From Casuarina equisetifolia (lineage: Eukaryota > Streptophyta > Magnoliopsida > Fagales > Casuarinaceae): a stretch of 64,000 bases of DNA. The stretch covers positions 23,692,682-23,756,681 of the forward strand of contig CM052360.1 in the NCBI GenBank assembly GCA_028551475.1, in the 5' to 3' direction. The first letter of the stretch is position 1; every line of letters begins with the position of its first letter. Shown in pieces: positions 1 to 8,090 of the stretch. The translations under genes were made by a program, and so were the position numbers. The notes beneath the pieces were generated by a model. It saw nothing but the letters and a program-made list of their open reading frames with translations. It had not been told where the DNA came from and ran no database searches.

Positions 1-1513
1 AATCAGAGTCACAATATGCATGAAGCTCCAAACTAGATGATGATGATAGAAACAATCCAAGGCCTGGAGATTCCTTGATATATTTGAGAACCCTCATGGC
101 AGCATCCATATGTGAACGCTTAGGTGAGTGGCCAAACTGGCTGAGGTGCTGAACAATAAAGTTGAGATCTGGTCTTGTATTGGTTAGATAATGTAATCTA
201 CCAATCAATCTTCGAAAAGACAAGCTGTTTTCTAAAAGTGGGTCATCTCGTTGATGAGGATCCCCTTCATCATAATCTAAGGTGGTCAATTTCAAATTTT
301 GTTCCATGGGAGTGGCTACAAGTCTGGAACCAGCAAGACCTGCCTCAGAAAGTAATTCCAAGGCATATTTCCGTTGACTAAGGAAAATACCTTTTGATGA
401 CCGTGCAATCTCGATTCCAAGAAAATATTTGCATTGACCTAAATCTTTCATATGGAATCTCATATGCAAATATTGTTTCAAATCACGAATGGCTGTCAAA
501 TCATTCCCAGTAATGAGAATGTCATCCACATAGATAAGGAGAATGAGCAAAGTACCTCTCTGTCGACACATGAACAATGAGTAATCGTGTCGAGAGGGTT
601 GAAAACCAACGGAGATGAGTGCCTTTGTAAACTTAGCATACCACTGGCGCGATGCTTGTTTCAAACCATATAATGACTTCCTCAAGCGGCAGACTGAGTG
701 CTCCCCCTGACTACTGAAACCAGGTGGTAAGTGCATATAGACCTCTTCTTGTAAATCCCTATGCAAAAAGGCATTCTGTATATCTAACTGGTGAAGAGAC
801 CAACATCGCACTGCTGCAATACTAATGACAGATCTAACAGTTACCATCTTAACAACAGGAGAAAAAGTGTCATGATAATCAATACCTTCTCTTTGAGTGA
901 AGCCTTTCGCCACTAATCGGGCCTTATACCTCTCTATCGTCCCATCGGCAAGGTATTTTACCTTATACACCCATTTACATCCAACTGGCTTACGACCAGG
1001 TGGAAGTGGAACAATGTCCCATGTATGATTGGCCTGTAGAGCGGCAAGCTCTCTATCCATGGCCTTAACCCAATGTATGTCCTGAAGGGCTTGATGGTAT
1101 GTCTCTGGTTCAGAGATGGTTGATATGGAGGCTATGAAACGTTTATGATGTGGAGCAAAAAAGTCGAGAGAGACATGCTGTGATATGGGATATAGGACAT
1201 TGTTTTTAGAAGAGGTAAGGGAATTACATAGATAATCTGCAGTCCAAATGGGAGGTCGTGTGGATCTTGTAGATCGCCGAATGGGAGGATCAACTGCGGA
1301 GGGGTCAGTTATAGGTGGTGTATCATCTAAAGGAATACGTTGAGAACCCTCAAGTGTAACTTGAGGTGGAACATCTGCAAGTGGTGTAGATGTATCTGTA
1401 ACTCGAGGTGGAACATCTACAAGTGGTGTAGATGTATCTAGGGTCTCTGATGGTCTGTTTGGAAATGCTACTAAAGGAGGTCCCGGAGGAGATGAAGTTG
1501 CATGACCATCCAA
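1..1513 (-). pseudogene. copia pol, C-terminal part: reverse transcriptase and start of RNase H
   Basis: I read this frame codon by codon from 1513 to base 2 and found no stop. It contains the RVT_2 signatures of Ty1/copia: a KARLVAKGFTQREGIDY block near 910-860, DIQNAFLH near 790-765, YGLKQA near 675, and the catalytic YVDDIL at 515-532. The last codons read CDSD, the usual start of the copia RNase H. The 5' part (about 1250-1513) is a Pro/Ser/Thr-rich linker with a 42-bp in-frame tandem duplication at 1357-1440. A TAG at 1514-1516 separates it from the integrase part of the same frame, so it is scored as part of a broken polyprotein although the RT itself is uninterrupted. Confidence 0.9.
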
Positions 1514-2416
1514 CTATGGTGATTCTGCATCAGGGGAAAGCTGATCTGAGGAATGCTCTGACGTCCGACTCGGTGAAAAAGGAAATTCATATTCATAAAA
1601 GACAACATCTCGACTAACAAATAATTTTCTTGTTTCAGGATCATAAACACGGTAACCCTTCTGCAATGAAGGATATCCCATGAAGATGCATGGAACGGCT
1701 CGAGGGGCAAACTTGTCCCTCGGACGTAAGATGGTGGCGTAGCATCTACAACCAAAAACTCTAAGATGGTCTAAAGAAGGTACCTTACCATAAAGAACCT
1801 CACATGGAGACCGATGACCTAACGATGTGCTAGGTAATCGGTTGATAAGATACCCAGTAGTCAAGATACATTCCCCCCAAAAATAGGAAGGAATGTGTGC
1901 CTGAAACATCAACGCTCGAACAACCTCAAGCAGGTGACGATGTTTGCATTCCACTACTCCATTTTGTTGGGGAGTGTAAACGCAAGAGGATTCATGAAGT
2001 ATGCCCTGAGAAGATAAAAAGGTACTACATGCAGTGGAGAAAAATTCTGTACCGTTATCTGAACGGATACGTTTTATCTTCGTACTAAATTGTGTGCTCA
2101 CCATAGAAATAAAGGATTGAATTGTAAAGAATACTTGATCCTTGAAACGTAATAAGAATGTCCAAGTGGCACGAGAAAAATCATCAACGATTGTAAGAAA
2201 ATATCGTGATCCATCATGGTTGGGGTGCCGATGAGGCCCCCACAAATCCATGTGCACAAGGTCAAACGGAGCTATACTAACAGTGTGACGTGATGGAAAA
2301 GTGGAACGAGTTTGTTTGGCCAATGGACAAACAATGCATCTAAAGAAATCAGGACAATGGATATGTTTTCTATGCACAAAGAAATATTTTTGTGAGCTAT
2401 GACCAAGTCGACGATG
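1514..2416 (-). pseudogene. copia pol, integrase part
   Basis: This stretch codes for the copia integrase core. HRRLGH, just after a TGA at 2417-2419, is the GAG-pre-integrase histidine region. The catalytic core follows with VHMDLWGP (first Asp), RSDNGTEF (second Asp) and PQQNGVVEC (Glu; the usual Arg after it is Cys). Past the core come FGCRCYA and the C-terminal block GYRVYDPETRKLFVSRDVVF. The frame ends at a TAG (1514-1516) inside a Pro/Ser-rich linker and then continues into the RT. The TGA at 2417 lies where copia proteins usually have the Trp of a WHRRLGH-type motif, so it is probably TGG to TGA. Calling these losses of function is inference. Confidence 0.85.
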
Positions 2417-3112
2417 TCACAAAATATAACTAGTATTAATATTAACATTGTTACTACAAAAACTGTTCACGCTTATATTATACAAAAGAAAGCGGACAGA
2501 CATCAAAATATGCCTAATACAACGTGGCAAATCATCTAGAGTGGGCTAAAGGAGGTACAATCCTCGCACGGCTTTACCCAGTGCGATCACCTGCCCAGTC
2601 GTACGGTCCTGAAATATGCAAAAATCATCAAAAAATATAACCATGCAATTACGTTGAGTAGTTATTTTCTTGATAGAAAGCAGGTTATATTTGAAACGAG
2701 TTACAAATAACACATCAGAAAGTTCTAACAAAGGTGTGGGTTTGGTTCTTCCAATGTGAGTGGCAATTACATGTGTTTGATCCGGCAAAGTAATGGACAT
2801 GCATTGAGAAGAGTATGAATATAAAAGCTGTAAATTACATGTGACATGATCACTCGCACCCGAGTCTATAATCCATGGATTGCAATATTGTGGAGATTGG
2901 GAAGGGGGTGTCATACCTGTAAAGTTCCCAAGATAATCAGAACTCGCTGGAGCAGGGACAACATTCAGCTGAAGTAGCATTTTCTACAGCTGATCCAAAG
3001 TCAAGGTTGAAGCAGGTTGGGTCACAAAGCTGGTGAATGGGTTGGCCCCTTGCTGCATAGTAAAGTGTTGGTCCGTTGTCTGCTGCATATAGCTATTAGG
3101 TGTGGGCTGTCC
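2417..3112 (-). pseudogene. copia pol, aspartic protease and pre-integrase part
   Basis: In the same frame as gag and integrase, this part contains WIIDSGASDHVTC (about 2835-2870), the retropepsin active-site Asp of Ty1/copia, followed by the LSDVLFVTRFKYNLLSIKK block usual downstream and by DRTTGQVIALGKAVRGLYLL of the gag-pre-integrase domain. It is cut by a TAG at 2546-2548 and a TGA at 2417-2419. At its N-terminal side it is open up to the TAG at 3113-3115, through a Gln-rich spacer after the gag zinc knuckle. Confidence 0.85.
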
Positions 3113-4267
3113 CTAAGAGACTGGTCCAAAGTTGGATGTTGTAGGCTGCTGCTGTGCCCCAGAGAAAGACCCACCAGGAAAGGGGCCACCATTGGACCCA
3201 TGTGAGAACGGATTTTCACCTAATCCCGGAGATCCAAAAAATGGGTTTCCAATTGATGCAATATTATCAATTTCTGGTTGGTTTGTAGTGCTAACTTGAA
3301 AGGTTCGTGAATTACCAGTGCCAGAGTTGGTCTGAGAACCAAGTCCTGCATTATTTCTTCCCCCTTTGCCTTTCGGTGTCCAACCCGGTGGAAAACCATT
3401 TAGTCGGAAGCAACGGTCTTTGGAGTGTCCGGGTTTATTACAGTATGAGCAGATAATGCGGCTTCTATCGATAGGAGTTCCTCTGTTTCCTCCTGAAACA
3501 GACCCAAAATTACCTTGGGTCACCGAAGATAGTGTCATATTATCAGCAATAGGAGTCCCGTGGCCTTGTAGACGCTGGTGCTCATGTTCTTGAGCAAGAT
3601 TGAAGGCCATGTCTATGCCAGGAAGGGGATCCTGAGAAAGTATGTTCATGCGGTAGGACTGGAAACTTTCCGGCAAAGCTTGCAGGAAATCAATCAGTCG
3701 ATGTTCAGCAGTCCTTTCTTCAATACGCTCATTCACTCGGCATGAGTAGTTGCCACAAATGCAACGTACAGGTTCTTTCGCAGTGTCTACTTCCATCCAA
3801 AGATCACTGAGAAGAGCATAAAATTCAGCAACAGAACCTGCAAAGAGCTTCATCTCTCCTTGCCGTTGACGAATATTATATCTTTGAGTGCCAGTCATTC
3901 GTCCATAACGTTTCTTAAACGTATCCCAGACTATTTGAACATTTCCAGTACGAGAAACAAATAACACCAAGGACTTATCTACGGATTTCTCAAGCCAACT
4001 CAAGATAGTTGACTGATTTTGATCCCAAGAATGAGCATTTTCTACATCATTTTTCGGCCTTGGCAAAGAGCCATCAACCCAGCCCTATTTATTCTTTCCA
4101 GTAAGCTGATTCTTGACTTGTCTGCTCCATAGCTCATAGTTAGAGCTATTAACTAACTTGTCGGTGACAAGGGAGCTGCCTGGAATATCTGTAGCTGAAA
4201 GGTAATATGGGTCTCGGTAAGGATTAGGAGCTGGAATGGGAGGTTCGGTTCCGAGAGGAGCGGCCAT
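3113..4267 (-). pseudogene. copia gag (UBN2/Retrotran_gag type), two nonsense codons
   Basis: The start chosen is the ATG at 4265-4267 (MAAPLGTEPPIP), because the following NPYRDPYYLSATDIPGSSLV is the usual copia gag N-terminus; the open frame upstream has no family similarity. A TAG at 4085-4087 follows GKNK and is followed in frame by GWVDGSLPRP, a block normally continuous in this family. The middle (about 3600-4060) is the UBN2-like gag domain. CSYCNKPGHSKDRC (about 3425-3465) is a CCHC zinc knuckle that binds the element RNA. The frame then meets a second TAG at 3113-3115. Confidence 0.88.
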
Positions 4268-4640
4268 TTGTGAGTTATGGAGAGAGAATAAGGGTAGATA
4301 AGTAAAGGTAAGAAAAAAAAAGGGTAAAGTAGACAATTGATGGCTAGATATTTGTTGTAGGTGGGATTATGTGGGCACGTGAGGTGCCAGCAAAGAGAGA
4401 GGTTTGACAGAAAAAATTTTCACCCGAAAATACCCTTCTATGAGATAACTTTCAGATGCAAGAATAATCCGTCAATGGAACTAAGGGAGTAAAGTGATGG
4501 CGGCAAGAACCCATGAGAGATGAGTGGCAACGTAAAGACAGTTGGTATGAACTCATCAAAGATGCATGATAACTGAAAAGGGGATGTAAATATGCAACAT
4601 ATACTAAGTACACGTGCAAAAGGAACCAAGACGAACCTGT
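4268..4640 (-). other. copia 5' untranslated leader
   Basis: This lies between the primer site and the gag ATG. Short open frames here show no family motif and are taken as chance. Confidence 0.6.
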
Positions 4641-4654
4641 GGCTCAAGATACCA
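4641..4654 (-). other. copia primer-binding site
   Basis: Directly after the LTR end (ACA) the minus strand reads TGGTATCTTGAGCC, close to the TGGTATCAGAGCC complement of the initiator tRNA-Met 3' end used by most plant copia elements. It carries small differences, in keeping with age or a variant primer. Confidence 0.75.
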
Positions 4655-4886
4655 TGTTGGAATAAGTGCAGGAAAAGTGAGGATCCATGCGGAAGCAATG
4701 GAAAATCCAACAAACAGGTGAAGCAACTGATCTGGTGAGAGATGGATTGTGTGCCCGTAGGCTTGAAAGAGAGAACTCTATTAACAATTGCTTAAAAAAT
4801 ACAAGTAATGGTTTTCTACATTTATACAAGTTAACCGTGGGCCTACACACTTTCTAGTCTAAGGCCCAGTGGTGCATTCAATAACA
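4655..4886 (-). repeat. copia 5' long terminal repeat (232 bp)
   Basis: In element orientation it starts TGTTATTGAATG and ends ATTCCAACA, the TG...CA ends of an LTR, and abuts the primer site. A TATAAA on the minus strand at 4826-4821 is a credible LTR promoter. Its outer edge lies directly against an open minus-strand coding fragment at 4887. The partner LTR is outside the window, so its length is judged from one copy only. Confidence 0.8.
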
Positions 4887-5356
4887 CCCCTTGATGAGAT
4901 GATTGTCCAAAGTCCAATGTCTGTTGAGTGGCTTGATCAAACACTTCATCTTCAGGATAATATATTTGATTTACGTCGAACTGCTCTTCAGGCAGAGAGG
5001 GAAGCCAAAGACCTCGGAAGAAAGTGCCAAAAGGTGTATAGGACCATTCCATCATATCACTATAATCTGCTGGACGTAGATACTGCGGCTTGGTGACCAG
5101 ACCAGCTTGTTCGGCATGGGATTGCGAAAGTGACAAGGATGATTCAGTATCAATGGAATCACTGCTTCCGTTTTCAAATCGCATGTACTGAACAGATTAT
5201 ATGATTTTCTTTTAAATTGGCTGAGCTCTTATATTCTAGCTCATGCGATACGCTTGAGTTTCGGGTTAGTTCTTGTTCGAATTTGTTAGGACCGTAATAC
5301 CATTTTGGCACAAGTAGTTTACCCATCGAGAAGCCAACGTGTGTAAGGGCTTGCAA
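4887..5356 (-). pseudogene. unidentified gene fragment cut by the copia insertion
   Basis: Two overlapping minus-strand frames look like coding sequence. The first (about 5356-5186) includes GKLLVPKWYYGPNKFEQEL. The second (about 5190-4887) includes SIDTESSLSLSQSHAEQAG, WSYTPFGTFFRGLWLPSL and YYPEDEVFDQATQQTLDFG. A one-base frame slip near 5185-5195 would join them; a very short intron is less likely. The second frame runs straight into the LTR at 4886, where the reading becomes LTR sequence. Composition (Trp, Tyr, acidic runs) is protein-like, but I recognise no domain. It could be the end of a host gene exon or of an older transposon. Confidence 0.35.
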
Positions 5357-5975
5357 ATTTAGTTACCTCTCGTAGTGGGTACAATAGTACCTATTCCACA
5401 TGGATGCAATAAAACATTTTAATGAGTTTATAAGAATTTGAGTTCTCATTACTTATAAATTGTCTTCTGGAAAGCATCCATGAGGATCCCATTTCTTAAT
5501 AAAACAATTTGGAGAGCACTCCAATCTTTTTGTTAATTTGTTTCTCTTTAACTATCTCTCTACTTCACCATTTATATATTTATTATATCCACGTGCTAAA
5601 CAGACTAAACTAAATCATAACTTAATGTTAGAGTTAGGTAACAAGTTCCACGATCATTTAAATGTGTTAGTAACAATTTGTTTTTTCCCCAAATTATTTG
5701 TACACTGCAAATCTCTACAATTTTTTTAAACTCATGAAAAGAGAATGTTGTTTCATTTCAACAATATTAGTAAAGAATTTTCAAATGAGATAATAGAACA
5801 ATAAGAATTGAATTTCAAACCGAATTTATATTTAGTACTTAACTAATTTGGACAGACTTTGGTTCTTCATTTAGTAGAAAATTGCACAAAACTTCCTTTT
5901 GTCTTTAGGCTCATTTCTTCCAAATAGTACCTATTATTCCATTGACTCATATACCAAGAGATAAGGCATGAGGTA
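5357..5975. other. AT-rich spacer, no gene seen
   Basis: No motif-bearing open frame, RNA gene or transposon end was recognised. It separates the unidentified fragment from the first duplicon. Confidence 0.5.
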
Positions 5976-6320
5976 GCAGCCACAAATTGATATACGATGC
6001 CTTCTCACTGCAGCAACCGAGGTTTACATTCTACGTAAACTCACTGATCCCACAATTAATAATTCAGTTATGAGACCCAAAAGACTTAGAAAAATATTAT
6101 TAGTGAATAATAATACTTTTTAGGATATGGATAGAATTGACTAATGAACCAAGCATGATCTTTCCTTTGCTGTGGTCTATTCCTCGGAAAAATCCATGTC
6201 CCTATGCCATGATTTTTCACCAAAGATATAATAGTAAAAAAGTTCAAAGATAAGGATGGTAGTTGTGATGATAATAGTGAAAAAACAACATCAATAAATT
6301 CATAGTAGTTTCAACAAAAG
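5976..6320 (+). promoter_or_regulatory. duplicated non-coding module (copy A) with W-box core
   Basis: This block has clear relatives at about 40300-40640 and 58200-58430, and weaker ones at 20800-20935, 60590-60700 and 61650-61760. Shared landmarks in order are CTTCTCACTGCAG, GGTTTACATTC, AATAATTC, TTTTTAGGATATGG, TTGACTAATGAAC, TGTGGTCTATT, GGAAAAATC and GATTTTTCACCA. TTGAC(T/C) is the WRKY W-box core. Its repeated position in the receptor-kinase duplicons suggests a regulatory role, but conservation may only reflect recent duplication. Confidence 0.5.
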
Positions 6321-6560
6321 ATAAAAGATCGTATGGTTCACATATAATAAAAGAATTTACTAATGAAATTTTGAGAAAACTTTACATACAATCTCTATAT
6401 CCTTCCTATGGAGCAAATATTTTATTTTCCACTATTAATGGGTGGAAATTGCCATTGCGAGAAGCATTTATAAATTAGCTTTGCTAGATTAATATATTTG
6501 GAATGCAAACAGAGAAAGAGTTGAGTGCGAATGTTGAGATTTATTTGACAAAGACAATAC

Positions 6561-6990
6561 CTTCGGGTTTAGCTTCGGGGAAGGACTCACTTTTCGATTC
6601 ATTGCTAGCATTCTTCGATCTAAGACCAATTCAATTGCAGACTTCTATAATCATTATAGATTACTTGATATGGAATTGATGAAAGAGGATACATCTTCCT
6701 ACAAGATGCTGTGGCATAGTTGCTGATGTCGCCATCAACATCGAAGGCGCGAACTTGGTGGCTGGGCTATTTAGAGAAGAGATCTCGTAGACTGTGTTTT
6801 CTGATGAGAAACAATTGAATAATATGTAGTCATTAGTGTCTCCTTCTGCGATTTGGAAAGGCGAGGTAGACAAATTGTGTAGGGAAAGCTGTCCTCAGAA
6901 GTAAGGCTCTGAGTATTTTACTGTAATTTCCTCAACTTAGTAGTCAATATAATCGACCAAAAATTTTATAGAATACTCCACTCGATTGTA
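6561..6990 (-). pseudogene. ectodomain exon relic of an LRK10L/ATL21-type gene (copy A2)
   Basis: Minus-strand sequence matches the ectodomain exon of the pseudogene at 41297-43712 over most of its 3' part. The frame 6873-6661 reads STSPFQIAEGDTNDYILFNC, corresponding to ASPFQLSEEQYPSDYI there. The exon end and GT donor (about 6561/6560) match the donor at 43067/43066. The block bearing the relic's IDYxxK segment lies at about 6900-6985. No signal peptide or kinase exon is present. The frame is broken in several places. It is a relic of an extra tandem copy lying beside the relic at 7532-7830. Confidence 0.6.
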
Positions 6991-7039
6991 CTAGCACAAC
7001 TAAATGATTTACAGAGTAGTTCGTCTCTACATTTCCTCA

Positions 7040-7210
7040 ACTTAGTAGCAAACGATGGAGATGGCGTTGGTGCAGTGTCCAACACGCTAACTGCGGTTCC
7101 TTGAAGTTTGTCTTCACCATTTCTCTCCACATGTTTAAGATCATTCCCAGAGGCTTTTGTTTTTGGTGCCAACATCATTTCCCTCCACTTGCCACTTGTT
7201 TAAGGTCATT
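7040..7210. promoter_or_regulatory. relic of the bidirectional promoter (copy A2)
   Basis: The block GATGG...GGTGCAGTGTCCAAC to CATTTCTCTCCACATG is a diverged copy of 7905-7980, which lies just upstream of the intact LRK10L gene, and of 43785-43850. The plus-strand gene that should follow is missing: AT-rich sequence (7211-7531) takes its place. Confidence 0.45.
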
Positions 7211-7531
7211 CCTATAAGTTTTTGTTTTTACGTGAACTTAAATTGAGTATATGATATGCATTTTGTATGTATAAATAAATGTGTGAGTGTATATATTTTA
7301 TTATAGGTATTAGAATTAAAAGGACTTTTTTTTACGTTCATATCACTCTTAGGTTTTTACAATTAGACATGATGTCACAGTTACATAAATTTTCAAAACT
7401 CATACAAATTGTTAAAAAGATCGTAAGACTTAATATTATTAAAAATTTAAATTTTAAGTTAATAATTAATTTTAAAATATTTAAATATTTTAATATTATC
7501 TAAGATTTTTAATGAATTAAAAAATACAGCA
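7211..7531. other. AT-rich spacer
   Basis: Very AT-rich sequence with no recognisable coding or repeat structure; it sits where a plus-strand receptor gene body would be expected from the duplicon order. Confidence 0.4.
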
Positions 7532-7830
7532 TTAACTTACTGAAAATACTAGGTTGACAAGTTGAGTGAAGGGGTCCTTGAAGGTAAGGCTTTGAGCATT
7601 GTTTCCGTCAATTATCTTAGTTTCGTAGTCAATCTTTTTCACAAGCAATTTCACAGAGAGGGACAACTCCAACACCGAGTGATGGATGTCGGTACAGGAC
7701 TCAAGCAAGTCAGAAGGGGAATGGATCTTCTGGTCCAAGTCCTCCACACCATAATTCACTTCATCCATTTTGGCCTTCTGCAAGTCCTACGACAAAATCC
7801 ACAAACAAGAAGGAATATGAAGTGTGCTAT
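7532..7830 (-). pseudogene. ectodomain exon relic of an LRK10L/ATL21-type gene (copy A1)
   Basis: The minus-strand frame 7783-7532 contains SVLELSLSVKLLVKKIDYET, which aligns with TVLELPISMKFCVWEIDYQA of the pseudogene at 43242-43712. Upstream, in other frames, lie a degraded signal-peptide-like segment and a degraded Cys-Gly-Gly...Pro-Phe motif of the GUB_WAK domain. Several frame changes and stops show it is not functional. It lies head-to-head with the intact LRK10L gene, about 260 bp away, as in the unit at 43.7-44.0 kb. Confidence 0.6.
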
Positions 7831-8090
7831 CTGGCCATTTCTAATCAAACAACCCTCTTTGAGTTCTGAAAGGTATAAGGCATACAGTAGCACGCAATTG
7901 ATTGAGATGGCAAGGGTACAGTGTCAAATACGCAAACTGCCGCCTCTTGAAGTTTCTCTGCATCATTTCCCTCCACATGTTTAATATCATTTCACTGGCA
8001 TCTATTTATTTTTCACCTCTATATTCATACTTCCGAAAAGCAAAACCAAAAAACAAAAGAAACCTCTGTTCTCTTTCTCTCTCCCTCTCA
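7831..8090 (+). promoter_or_regulatory. LRK10L promoter and 5' leader (unit A)
   Basis: This gap between two divergent ectodomain exons contains the conserved block GTGTCAAATACGCAAACTGC (about 7920-7940), also found at about 22600 and, diverged, at 43800. It ends in a pyrimidine-rich leader just before the ATG. A possible TATA-like CTATATTCAT lies near 8020. Transcription start and strength are not known. Confidence 0.5.

Larger units (their letters stand above)
1..4886 (-). mobile_element. Ty1/copia LTR retrotransposon, 5' part (3' end beyond window edge)
   Basis: The element reads right to left: 5' LTR 4655-4886, tRNA-Met-type primer site 4641-4654, gag-pol from an ATG at 4267 down to base 1, where the RNase H begins and the window ends. 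The gag, protease, integrase, RT order defines Ty1/copia. The gag N-terminus, CCHC knuckle, DSGASDH protease motif and YVDDIL RT motif are all in one reading frame. Only nonsense codons break that frame; I found no frameshift. The right LTR edge lies inside a separate minus-strand coding fragment, so the element probably inserted into that sequence. The 3' LTR and the target duplication cannot be checked. Confidence 0.95.

Noticed and set aside
1-4267. Use of TAG as a sense codon (recoding or programmed readthrough) in the copia frame
   Set aside because: One of the five stops is TGA, and there is no suppressor tRNA or readthrough context visible; point mutation is simpler. Kept only as an alternative in the finding.
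4438-4850. Open frames of 68-91 codons in the copia leader and LTR
   Set aside because: No family motif; they cross the primer site and LTR border.
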